Shown here one piece after another: positions 1-5,545 of a stretch of 5,545 bases of DNA (positions are counted from its first letter, which is position 1; every line of letters starts with the position of its first letter). Position numbers and translations under genes: made by a program. The notes under the pieces are model-generated. The model was not told the DNA's origin and did no database searches. It saw only the letters and a program-made list of their open reading frames with translations. This DNA is from Bacteroidales bacterium. GTDB taxonomy: Bacteria; Bacteroidota; Bacteroidia; Bacteroidales; UBA932. The stretch is taken from assembly GCA_023230265.1 (NCBI GenBank), contig JALNXR010000149.1, forward strand, positions 1 through 5,545, written 5' to 3'.

Positions 1-1420
1 GTACAATTACTTTTACCCTTTCGGGAATGTACAGGGCTATCTTTTTAACCGTGCCATCCCACTTTTGTTCTCTGTTGATAACATCAGCACTGATAGTCAG
101 CAGTGAGTCTTTCAGCTCCACAAAAGGTGAGAGTTTCTCTCCATATATTTTCGCGTCTGCATAGGTATTTCCGGTTGTATAGACGACACTCCTTATCTCC
201 GGTTCCTCTGTTTCGCTCTGTCTTACAATTTTAAGTTCCGGAAAGACAACAAAATCGCGTCTGTTGGCATTATTGTCGAACCAGAAAAGAGAAATCTCAG
301 AGATATCTGCCTCCATAAACACTTTTGAATCGGGTATAGGATTCGGAGATGCAAGTTTAATATATATAGTATCAATGCTGCTTTTCACCGGCAGGAATAT
401 TTCTTTACTGCTGTTGCTCCAGTAAGGTGTAGATGCCTTTACAGAGAAGCCTATGAAAGTGAAGAGAGATATTACCCATAAAATAAAGATAACCAGCCCC
501 ATTCTAAATTTACCCGACCTGAATCCGAACAGTGCCTGAATCCCTGTGTAGAGCATTCCCACCAACGGGAGAAACATTACCAGCAGGAATGAGAGTTTGA
601 GCCAGAATGGATTTATGAGACCAAGTCTTATATAATCAAACATATCTATGGGTATTAATCCCTGGAAAATCTCTATTCCAAGCAGAAAGAGCGACAGTAA
701 TACAAGCCCTGACAAAGCCATAAATATCAATATCACTGCAAAGATTTTTACCAGAATGGAAAACAGGGTATTTGCAACTTCCCTTCCGTTACCGTTCCTT
801 CTTATACCCTTGCCCACACCTTCAATTTCGTTCTCCACCCTTTTACGGATATGTGTGAGATCCGGTTTGTCACCGTGCATGGCACATCTTTGCTCAAATG
901 TTCTGGCCTCCGGCACAATAAGCCACAGGACTATGTAAGCCAAAACTATAAATGAGCCTCCTCCCATGTGAAAGCCGAATGCCGAAAACCCAAAAAATAT
1001 TACAACAAACAATACCCTTACAAGCACTCTGTCTATCCCGGAATAAGCAGCCAGCCCTGAACAGACTCCTCCCAGTATCTTATCGGAAGGGTCTCTGAAC
1101 AGCCTTTTCTGAGCGTTTTCCTGTGTGTTTTCCCTTTCAGGCCTGTTTTGCTGTTCTCCCTCGGGATCAATCATCTCCGGACGGCCCAGAATGTTAATGA
1201 CCTCTTTTACCACATCCGATGTGACAACAATATCTTTTCCTGATTTTTCCAGAAAAAGTTCAGCAATTCTCTCTTCTATACCCTCTATAATTTCATTCCC
1301 GTTGGGATTGGTTCTGTAGTGTGCTTTAAGCTCTCCCAGATATGACCGGAGTATCTCATAACCATCCTCCTCAATGGTAAAGGCCAAATTTGCAACACTT
1401 ACTTTTACAACTTTTTTCAT
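1..1420 (-). CDS. Long PspC-domain membrane protein (3' end outside window)
   Basis: Reading from ATG at 1420, the frame is open for 473 codons and leaves the window without a stop, so the C-terminus is missing. Residues 1-80 form a soluble N-terminal region with an EDGYEILRSYL stretch and the segment GIEERIAELF. Residues 106-171 are a PspC domain (RLFRDPSDKILGGVCSGLAAY, then two hydrophobic stretches ending VLWLIVPEA). Further hydrophobic segments lie at about 215-245, 274-298 and 306-326. From about 330 onward the chain is polar with alternating beta-like stretches, probably an extracytoplasmic domain. PspC proteins are inner-membrane parts of phage-shock or envelope-stress responses. The gene is the last visible one of an operon, 11 bp after the PadR gene, and its first ~190 residues are paralogous to the short PspC protein at 2338-1775. 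The domain assignment is firm. The exact role is inferred, and a C-terminal 'toastrack'-like domain is possible but unproven. Confidence 0.9.
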   Translation of the reverse strand, partial: MKKVVKVSVANLAFTIEEDGYEILRSYLGELKAHYRTNPNGNEIIEGIEERIAELFLEKSGKDIVVTSDVVKEVINILGRPEMIDPEGEQQNRPERENTQENAQKRLFRDPSDKILGGVCSGLAAYSGIDRVLVRVLFVVIFFGFSAFGFHMGGGSFIVLAYIVLWLIVPEARTFEQRCAMHGDKPDLTHIRKRVENEIEGVGKGIRRNGNGREVANTLFSILVKIFAVILIFMALSGLVLLSLFLLGIEIFQGLIPIDMFDYIRLGLINPFWLKLSFLLVMFLPLVGMLYTGIQALFGFRSGKFRMGLVIFILWVISLFTFIGFSVKASTPYWSNSSKEIFLPVKSSIDTIYIKLASPNPIPDSKVFMEADISEISLFWFDNNANRRDFVVFPELKIVRQSETEEPEIRSVVYTTGNTYADAKIYGEKLSPFVELKDSLLTISADVINREQKWDGTVKKIALYIPERVKVIV

Positions 1421-1431
1421 AGCCTGATTAT

Positions 1432-1764
1432 TTATTTTCTTAAGAGTGATATTGTGTTTACCATTTCATCCCATGCAGCATCCATCTCTGCAAGAAGCTC
1501 CCTCCCCTTTGGGGTGAGAGAATAGTATTTTCTGGGAGGTCCCTGAGGCGACTCTTCCCACCTGTAACTAAGGAATCCCAGATTTTTGTGTCTGGTGAGG
1601 AGAGGATATAGAGTCCCCTCTACCACGATCATACTTGCCTCTTTAAGCCTTGTGATAAGTTCGGAGGCATATGCGTCCTTTTCCCTTAGTATGCTGAGTA
1701 TGCAATACTCCAGCACCCCTTTGCGCATCTGTGATTTAATGTTATCTGTGTTTATATCGTTCAT
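1432..1764 (-). CDS. PadR family transcriptional regulator
   Basis: This is a 110-residue winged-helix protein, the usual length for short (subfamily-2) PadR repressors. Visible hallmarks are the N-terminal helix QMRKGVLEYCILSIL (residues 12-26), the DAYASELITRL helix (30-40), the family signature EGTLYPLL (49-56) in the recognition-helix region, and the wing with GPPRKYYSLTPKGRELL (75-91). A short C-terminal helix (93-108) would serve dimerisation. PadR proteins are usually ligand- or stress-responsive repressors that bind palindromic sites and often control their own operon. The gene lies between two PspC-domain genes, 10 bp after the first and 11 bp before the second, all in one direction, so it very probably regulates them and itself. 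The start is ATG with only a weak purine stretch (AGAAG) upstream. The family call is certain. The effector is unknown. Confidence 0.95.
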   Translation of the reverse strand: MNDINTDNIKSQMRKGVLEYCILSILREKDAYASELITRLKEASMIVVEGTLYPLLTRHKNLGFLSYRWEESPQGPPRKYYSLTPKGRELLAEMDAAWDEMVNTISLLRK

Positions 1765-1774
1765 GACGCTTCTG

Positions 1775-2338
1775 TTATTTATAAATCGAATATTTCCTGA
1801 GATTTTCTGCAGTTGCCGGAATACCTCTCATCTCACATTTCCTTACAGCGGTATCAGCTACCGGAACTACCAGCCAAAGGATAATGTAAAGCCAGAATCC
1901 CATACCTCCCACAAAGAATGCAACAGCCAGCAGCACCCTTACTAATACCAGGTCTGTATTAAGGTAGTACGAGAGACCTGAGCACACACCTCCGATAATC
2001 CTGGAGTCGGGATCCCTGTATAGTTTTCTTGTCTGGTTTTGTGGTGGAGCCTCACCGGCAGGGGAAAAATCATCGTCATCCTGCGTGCCGTCAGGCATCC
2101 CCAGCTGTCCGATAACTTTGTTCACAAGGGTGAGATTAACTACTTCCTGGTCGGATTTTAATGATTCAGAAAACAATTCTGCTATTCTCTGCTCCAGATC
2201 CTCCATAACATCCTTGGCCTGAGCTCCCATCCTGGTCTTTTCCCTAAAGCGGTCCAGATACCTGTCAAGTCTCTGATAGGCGTCCTCATCCATAATGAAG
2301 CTTCTCCCGCCTATGCCTGCATTTAAAACTTTTTTCAT
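1775..2338 (-). CDS. Short PspC-domain membrane protein
   Basis: The 187-residue product has a soluble N-terminal domain (about 1-82) containing DEDAYQRLDRYLDRF and DVMEDLEQRIAELF. An acidic, proline-rich linker (84-103) follows. Residues 105-161 are a PspC domain with KLYRDPDSRIIGGVCSGLSYYL and a hydrophobic hairpin (about 131-161) ending ILWLVVPVA. A short cytoplasmic tail (CEMRGIPATAENLRKYS) resembles the conserved tail seen after PspC in Bacteroidota. PspC proteins act at the inner membrane in envelope-stress sensing. It is the first gene of the PspC-PadR-PspC operon, preceded by a -7 promoter motif and by the terminator of the upstream operon. Domain by domain it matches the first ~190 residues of the long PspC protein at 1420-1, including the MKKV start, so the pair probably arose by duplication. 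ATG at 2338 is supported by that shared N-terminus. Confidence 0.93.
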   Translation of the reverse strand: MKKVLNAGIGGRSFIMDEDAYQRLDRYLDRFREKTRMGAQAKDVMEDLEQRIAELFSESLKSDQEVVNLTLVNKVIGQLGMPDGTQDDDDFSPAGEAPPQNQTRKLYRDPDSRIIGGVCSGLSYYLNTDLVLVRVLLAVAFFVGGMGFWLYIILWLVVPVADTAVRKCEMRGIPATAENLRKYSIYK

Positions 2339-2376
2339 TTATATAGTATTATTAGTTTCCTTAGTATTCGGCACCG

Positions 2377-2384
2377 CAAATATA
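2377..2384 (-). promoter_or_regulatory. Putative -7 promoter element of the PspC/PadR operon
   Basis: On the minus strand the octamer reads TATATTTG, an exact match to the Bacteroidota primary-sigma -7 consensus TAnnTTTG. It lies about 38 bp before the ATG of the short PspC gene and after the upstream terminator, where a promoter is expected. No good -33 TTTG/TTG is visible at the usual distance, and the surroundings are AT-rich, so a chance match is possible. Absence of a -33 box would fit a regulated promoter. Confidence 0.5.
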
Positions 2385-2405
2385 TATATTTATTTTTATA
2401 CCTTG

Positions 2406-2431
2406 TATCACCTAGTAGTGTTTTTTATCAC
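2406..2431. promoter_or_regulatory. Possible operator: paired TATCAC direct repeats
   Basis: TATCAC occurs at 2406-2411 and again at 2426-2431, exactly 20 bp apart, about two helical turns. An inverted GTG (2418-2420) facing the CAC at 2409-2411 adds partial dyad symmetry. The pair sits just upstream of the putative -7 element of the PspC/PadR operon, where a PadR-type regulator or other factor could bind. This is inference from position and spacing only; it is not a recognised PadR operator. Confidence 0.2.
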
Positions 2432-2460
2432 AAAAAAACCCGTTACTTTCGTAACGAGTT
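2432..2460 (-). terminator. Intrinsic terminator after secG
   Basis: Read on the minus strand, AACTCGTTAC pairs with GTAACGGGTT (10 bp, one G-T wobble) around a GAAA tetraloop at 2450-2447. The 3' arm runs straight into a run of seven T (2438-2432). It lies about 40 bp downstream of the secG stop codon and before the next operon's promoter. There is no T-run in the plus direction, so it acts on minus-strand transcription only. Confidence 0.92.
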
Positions 2461-2500
2461 GATATTCTTGAATAAATATTTTTGTTTTTTAATAAAAAAT

Positions 2501-2881
2501 TTAATCCTGAGTCGCCGGTTGATTTTCAGGCTGGGTTGCAGGCTGGTTTGTTGCAGGCTGGTTTGTTGCAGGCTGAGATGTTGGGAACTGGGGTTGTCCC
2601 TGAACAGGAGCGGTGTTCTCTATCTTCTGCTGTACTGATGATGAAGATTGTCTGCCACCTGTTGACACAAATGCAGTTGCCAGAATACAAAGAACTATAA
2701 TGGTAATTGCAAGGGTCCATGTTGCCTTTTCCAGAAAATCAGCTGTCTGTCTGACACCAAAGGTTTGATTGCCGGCAGCAAAGTTTGCAGCCAGTCCGCC
2801 TCCCTTGGAATTCTGTATTAAAACAATAACTGTCAGCAAAATACTGGCTATTACTATTAAAATTGAGATTGCTGTATACAT
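2501..2881 (-). CDS. secG: Preprotein translocase subunit SecG
   Basis: SecG is a small, non-catalytic subunit of the SecYEG inner-membrane channel that stimulates SecA-driven export. The 126-residue product shows the family pattern. TM1 is at about 3-22, followed by the signature VLIQNSKGGGLAANF (20-34) and a cytoplasmic loop with GVRQTADFLEKATW (42-55). TM2 is at about 56-73. Bacteroidota SecG usually ends soon after TM2 or carries a short variable tail. Here a 50-residue tail rich in Q, N, P, A and T follows, including tandem QPATN units. With the known SecG topology this tail would face the periplasm. The gene is last in the operon with the sigma-54 activator, lptE and the TPR gene, 4 bp after the latter, and is followed by a strong terminator. 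ATG start; no Shine-Dalgarno sequence. Confidence 0.97.
   Translation of the reverse strand: MYTAISILIVIASILLTVIVLIQNSKGGGLAANFAAGNQTFGVRQTADFLEKATWTLAITIIVLCILATAFVSTGGRQSSSSVQQKIENTAPVQGQPQFPTSQPATNQPATNQPATQPENQPATQD
2536..2575. repeat. 15-bp tandem repeat inside secG
   Basis: The unit TTGCAGGCTGGTTTG occurs twice perfectly (2536-2550, 2551-2565) and a third time for its first 10 bases (2566-2575). A degenerate partial copy lies just before it (about 2526-2535). The period is five codons, encoding QPATN-type units in the SecG tail, so gain or loss of a unit keeps the frame. Confidence 0.9.
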
Positions 2882-2885
2882 AGTA

Positions 2886-3536
2886 TCAATTATTATATTT
2901 GCTTCTTAATTCCTGTACAAGGGTCGCAAAGTAACTACTTTTTTCCGGATATAACAAAATTAGTTTTGCGTAAATCTCAATGGCTCTTTTGTAAAAGCCC
3001 TGCTCACTGTATATTTTTGCCAGTGTCTCAGTATAAAATTCCGGGTCGTCAAACACTTCTGAAATATCTGTGGGAGTGTTTTCATCCTCCCCTGACGGGC
3101 CGGTTCTTCCGGTTCTGAGAAGAGAGGGCTTTTCTGAGATGAATTTATCCAGTGGTTTCTTTCTGTCCAGCTCTATCTGTTCCATCTCCTCGCGGCTGAA
3201 GTAATCTCCCTGTGCAAGAATTATTCTGGGGCTTCCCTCTGTAGTAAGGGGTTCTTTCTCTATCTCGAACAGAATTTCGTCTGCCGGATCTGATGAGATA
3301 ATAATGTCATTTTCATAATCAAATATCTCCCCCTGTTCTCTTTTTTTCTCAATCTCCCCCGACAGGTAATACAGCATTGCCCTTGACCACAGATGAGCTG
3401 ATGTACGGCTTAGTAGAGACTCCCCCTGATCGTAGCCCAGCTCACATGATTTGCAGAAAAATTCAAGGTGTCCCAAAGCATACCAAGGATATTTCTGAAT
3501 AGTCTCCTCGAGTGTCAGAAGGTTTTTAGCATCCAT
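2886..3536 (-). CDS. TPR-containing protein of unknown function
   Basis: The 216-residue soluble protein has no signal peptide or membrane segment. The N-terminal half is helical, with TIQKYPWYALGHLEFF (12-27) and HLWSRAMLYYLSG (48-60). The middle is acidic and probably flexible, with a conserved-looking PLDKFISEKPSL segment (128-139). At 166-200 there is one clear tetratricopeptide-like unit (PEFYTETLAKIYSEQGFYKRAIEIYAKLI shows the A/Y/G/A spacing) followed by a capping helix. TPR units mediate protein contacts, so an adaptor or scaffold role is likely, but the partner is unknown. It is 3 bp after lptE and 4 bp before secG, a position such proteins hold in other Bacteroidota as far as I recall. 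This suggests an envelope-linked job without proving it. ATG start. Confidence 0.85.
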   Translation of the reverse strand: MDAKNLLTLEETIQKYPWYALGHLEFFCKSCELGYDQGESLLSRTSAHLWSRAMLYYLSGEIEKKREQGEIFDYENDIIISSDPADEILFEIEKEPLTTEGSPRIILAQGDYFSREEMEQIELDRKKPLDKFISEKPSLLRTGRTGPSGEDENTPTDISEVFDDPEFYTETLAKIYSEQGFYKRAIEIYAKLILLYPEKSSYFATLVQELRSKYNN

Positions 3537-3539
3537 ATT

Positions 3540-4055
3540 TTACCATTTTGCAACCGTATTATTGAATATATCCTCTACCAGTTTTTCAACTATGGCATCG
3601 ACAAGATTTGACTCCACCTGATCAAGACTCATAGTTGATGCATAATCCTCAAAAGCCTCGAACCTCCTCTCGAAATCGTCCTCCGGATGTTTCTTGTTTG
3701 TAAATTTTATGTTAACGGTTATAGTAAGCCTGTTCTGTGCGGCAACTTCCTGCGCTGTAACTGCCAGGGATCTGGTTTCATACGAAAGGATATCCCCTTC
3801 CAGTACAAGATCCCCGCCATCCGGTTCCAGTTTGAGCTTGGTAAGTCTGCGGTATTTATCTTTTAGAGTTTCTGTGAGTGTATTGCTCAGGGAGGGATTT
3901 ACCCTCATGGCCCTGTTTTGTATATAATTGACAGTTATAGTATTTACATCCGGGGCTATTGATGTTCCCGAGAAGGAGTAGATCCAGCATCCGTACAGAA
4001 GAGGTATAAATGATACCAACACAAGCACCCTTTTTATTATAAGTACTCTTTTCAT
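3540..4055 (-). CDS. lptE: LptE-family LPS assembly lipoprotein
   Basis: LptE plugs the LptD barrel and helps deliver LPS to the outer leaflet of the outer membrane. The 171-residue product begins with a lipoprotein signal: KR-rich n-region (1-9), hydrophobic core (10-20) and lipobox LLYGC with the lipidated Cys at 23. The YSFSG segment right after the Cys, the VNTITVNYIQNRA strand (37-49) and the following helix SNTLTETLKDKYRRLTKL (57-74) match Bacteroidota LptE. The rest alternates strands (DLVLEGDILSYE; NRLTITVNIKFTN) and ends in a helix, as in the LptE fold. Its ATG overlaps the stop codon of the upstream activator gene by 4 bp (ATGA), so the two are probably translationally coupled. The TPR gene follows after 3 bp. 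Length is normal for the family. Nearby kdsB supports an LPS context. Confidence 0.9.
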   Translation of the reverse strand: MKRVLIIKRVLVLVSFIPLLYGCWIYSFSGTSIAPDVNTITVNYIQNRAMRVNPSLSNTLTETLKDKYRRLTKLKLEPDGGDLVLEGDILSYETRSLAVTAQEVAAQNRLTITVNIKFTNKKHPEDDFERRFEAFEDYASTMSLDQVESNLVDAIVEKLVEDIFNNTVAKW

Positions 4056-5227
4056 AGGTCAAGGTTTAGTTCTTTAATTTTTCTGTAAAGTGTCCTTTCC
4101 GAAATACCCAGTTCGGCGGCAGCCGCTTTTCTTTTCCCGTTATGCTTGAGAAGTGCCTTTTTAATAAGCTCCTCGTTCATATTCTGTATGGAAAAGTTCT
4201 GACCGGAAATTTCAAAGTTATCATCTGCCTCCTCATAGTCAATAACAGATCCTTCGTCAATTTTCCCGGAGATTTCCTTGGTCCCGGAGATGATTGTGTT
4301 TCCGGAGTGAGGTTCCTCTCCTCCTATTTTGGTCTTAAGCTCCTCAACCTCCTGGCGAAGCTGGTACAGGATTTTATAAATTATATCTCTGTCGGTAAGA
4401 TGATCCGGATTGTGCCCCTCTGTCCGTACGGGGAGATGTAAAGGGCTCTCCTGTGGAATATATCTTTTTATTACCTCCGGACCGATTATTCTGTTGTGTT
4501 CAATCACAGATATCTGTTCGGCAATGCTTTTAAGCTGCCTTATATTTCCCGGCCACCTGTAACTCTCGAGAATAATGGCAGAATCGGGTGTTAGTTTTAC
4601 CGGCGGCATTTTGTATTTATCTGCAAAATCGAGTGCGAATTTCTTAAAAAGAAGATGGATGTCCTCCTTTCTCTCCCTGAGCGGAGGTATGGAAATGGGC
4701 ACAGTGTTGAGACGGTAGTAGAGGTCTTCCCTGAACCTCCCGGAGTCTATAGCTCTCATCAGGTTGATATTGGTTGCTGCAATCACCCTCACATCGGTCT
4801 TCTGAACTTTTGATGACCCTACCTTTATAAATTCCCCTGTCTGGAGAACTCTCAGCAATCTTACCTGGGTTGAAAGGGGAAGTTCAGCAACCTCGTCCAG
4901 GAAAAGCGTACCTCCGTCCGCCACTTCAAAATAGCCTTTTCTGGTTTCGTAGGCTCCTGTAAAAGAGCCCTTTTCGTGTCCGAACAGTTCAGAATCTATT
5001 GTTCCCTCTGGTATTGCACCACAATTGACTGCAAAGTAGTGATTGTGTTTTCTGGGGCTGTGCAGATGAATTATCTGGGGGAACACCTCTTTACCAACTC
5101 CGCTCTCTCCGGTTATCAGAACAGAGAGATCTGTTCCGGCCACCTGCACCGCAATATCAATAGCTCTGTGCAGTCCCGGGTTGTCCCCTATAATGTCAAA
5201 TCTTTGTTTTATCGAATAGAGATCCAT
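4052..5227 (-). CDS. Sigma-54-dependent Fis-family transcriptional activator (no sensor domain)
   Basis: This enhancer-binding protein uses ATP hydrolysis to open promoters bound by sigma-54 RNA polymerase. Numbered from ATG 5227 (391 residues), the AAA+ domain covers about 12-240. It has Walker A GESGVGKE (40-47), the sigma-54-contacting loop as GSFTGA (87-92), Walker B LFLDEVAEL (108-116), the arginine-finger region GRFREDLYYRLN (163-174) and sensor-II RWPGNIRQL (224-232). A 110-residue linker with a probable coiled coil (280-304) and acidic stretches leads to a C-terminal Fis-type helix-turn-helix (355-389, NGKRKAAAAELGISERTLYRKIKEL). There is no receiver, GAF or PAS domain, so activity may depend on expression level or a partner. 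The start could be TTG at 5236 (adds MQI), but ATG at 5227 (MDLYSIKQRF) matches relatives better. First gene of the operon with lptE, the TPR gene and secG. Confidence 0.95.
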   Translation of the reverse strand: MDLYSIKQRFDIIGDNPGLHRAIDIAVQVAGTDLSVLITGESGVGKEVFPQIIHLHSPRKHNHYFAVNCGAIPEGTIDSELFGHEKGSFTGAYETRKGYFEVADGGTLFLDEVAELPLSTQVRLLRVLQTGEFIKVGSSKVQKTDVRVIAATNINLMRAIDSGRFREDLYYRLNTVPISIPPLRERKEDIHLLFKKFALDFADKYKMPPVKLTPDSAIILESYRWPGNIRQLKSIAEQISVIEHNRIIGPEVIKRYIPQESPLHLPVRTEGHNPDHLTDRDIIYKILYQLRQEVEELKTKIGGEEPHSGNTIISGTKEISGKIDEGSVIDYEEADDNFEISGQNFSIQNMNEELIKKALLKHNGKRKAAAAELGISERTLYRKIKELNLDL

Positions 5228-5233
5228 AATCTG

Positions 5234-5241
5234 CAAAAATA
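5234..5241 (-). promoter_or_regulatory. Putative -7 promoter element of the sigma-54 activator/lptE/secG operon
   Basis: The minus strand reads TATTTTTG, matching TAnnTTTG. It ends only 6 bp before the preferred ATG at 5227, so transcription from it would start at or very near the start codon, giving a leaderless or almost leaderless mRNA. No -33 box is evident in the short divergent spacer, and the sequence is AT-rich, so the real promoter could lie inside kdsB. Confidence 0.35.
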
Positions 5242-5252
5242 TATAAAATTTG

Positions 5253-5260
5253 TACCTTTG
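5253..5260 (+). promoter_or_regulatory. Putative -7 promoter element of kdsB
   Basis: TACCTTTG is an exact match to the Bacteroidota TAnnTTTG -7 motif and lies 23 bp before the kdsB ATG, implying a leader of roughly 15-20 nt. A -33 TTTG at normal spacing is not visible. It is back-to-back with the minus-strand -7 candidate at 5241-5234, so the two divergent promoters probably overlap. Confidence 0.6.
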
Positions 5261-5283
5261 GGAAATTAAAATTTCTCTCCCTG

Positions 5284-5545
5284 ATGAAAATATTGGCCAT
5301 TATCCCTGCAAGATTTGCCTCAGTCCGCTTTCCGGGAAAACCTCTGGCCGATATCAGAGGTAAATCAATGATAAGACGGGTATATGAAAGGGCTTCCTCT
5401 GTGTTTGATAATTGTCTGGTAGCTACCGATGACATACGGATTTTCAACGAAATAACCGGATGCGGAGGTAAGGCTGTAATGACCTCCTGTGAACACAAAA
5501 GCGGAACGGAAAGGTGTTATGAGGCACTGGTAAAGACAGAGGAGA
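5284..5545 (+). CDS. kdsB: 3-deoxy-manno-octulosonate cytidylyltransferase (CMP-Kdo synthetase), 5' part
   Basis: KdsB couples CTP to Kdo, giving CMP-Kdo, the donor for the inner core of LPS; it acts in the cytoplasm. Only the first 87 codons are inside the window, about a third of the usual ~250 residues. They carry the diagnostic N-terminal nucleotide-binding motif [15 protein letters not shown] (7-21), the VATDD segment (46-50, including metal/nucleotide-binding acidic residues) and [15 protein letters not shown] (67-81), which matches the conserved TS-x-x-H-x-SGT-x-R block. The frame has no interruption. It is transcribed away from the sigma-54 activator operon across a 56-bp spacer. ATG 5284 is the natural start because the ILAIIPAR strand directly follows it. 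No Shine-Dalgarno sequence precedes it, as is usual in this phylum. Confidence 0.96.
   Translation, partial: MKILAIIPARFASVRFPGKPLADIRGKSMIRRVYERASSVFDNCLVATDDIRIFNEITGCGGKAVMTSCEHKSGTERCYEALVKTEE

Noticed and set aside
648..1319. Plus-strand open frames at 648-938 and 1125-1319
   Set aside because: They run antisense through the well-supported long PspC gene, have no recognisable motifs, and are best explained as shadows of its codon pattern.
1586..1945. Plus-strand 119-codon frame across the PadR gene and the end of the short PspC gene
   Set aside because: It spans two clear minus-strand genes with hallmark motifs, and its own product resembles no family.
2536..2575. Short repeats considered as a CRISPR-like array
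   Set aside because: The 15-bp units are directly adjacent with no spacers and encode in-frame QPATN units of SecG.
2526..2720. Second minus-strand frame inside secG and a plus-strand frame at 2482-2700
   Set aside because: They owe their openness to the low-complexity repeat in the secG tail and have no start context or motif of their own.
4142..5269. Plus-strand frames at 4142-4441 and 4976-5269
   Set aside because: Both are antisense to the sigma-54 activator, whose AAA+ and Fis motifs leave no doubt about the coding strand.
5228..5283. Sigma-54 (-24/-12) promoter in front of the activator operon
   Set aside because: A GG-N10-GC arrangement is absent; the only GG and TTTGC on the minus strand are about 20 bp apart.
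5196..5498. Minus-strand 100-codon frame overlapping kdsB
   Set aside because: The plus strand encodes diagnostic KdsB motifs here. The minus frame also runs through both putative divergent promoters and shows no family signature.

Overview
The window looks like a chromosomal core region of a Bacteroidota bacterium, most likely Bacteroidales. Three things point there. The genes are recognisable Bacteroidota-type proteins in an order I recall from that phylum (sigma-54 activator, LptE, small TPR protein, SecG). The spacers carry the TAnnTTTG -7 motif used by the phylum's primary sigma factor. The start codons mostly lack Shine-Dalgarno sequences. I see no mobile element, CRISPR array, tRNA or rRNA.

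Layout, right to left, because almost everything lies on the minus strand. At the far right the 5' part of kdsB (CMP-Kdo synthetase) runs rightwards out of the window. Divergent from it, across a 56-bp spacer, is a tight four-gene minus-strand operon: a sensor-less sigma-54 enhancer-binding protein (5227-4052), LptE lipoprotein (4055-3540, 4-bp overlap), a TPR-tailed protein of unknown role (3536-2886) and SecG (2881-2501). A strong intrinsic terminator with a GAAA loop (2460-2432) ends this operon. A second minus-strand operon starts with a -7 motif at 2384-2377. It encodes a short PspC-domain protein (2338-1775), a PadR-type winged-helix repressor (1764-1432) and a longer PspC-domain membrane protein (1420 to beyond position 1, 3' end missing). 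Only about 160 bp (2339-2500) and 56 bp (5228-5283) are non-coding.

The common theme is the cell envelope. KdsB makes the activated Kdo sugar for LPS, and LptE helps place LPS in the outer membrane. SecG belongs to the Sec translocon. The PspC/PadR operon looks like a self-regulated membrane-stress module. The most distinctive points are the two paralogous PspC proteins flanking one PadR regulator, the activator without a sensor domain co-transcribed with lptE and secG, and a Q/N/P/A/T-rich tandem-repeat tail on SecG. I found no clearly novel system. The PspC-PadR-PspC module is the best candidate for follow-up.
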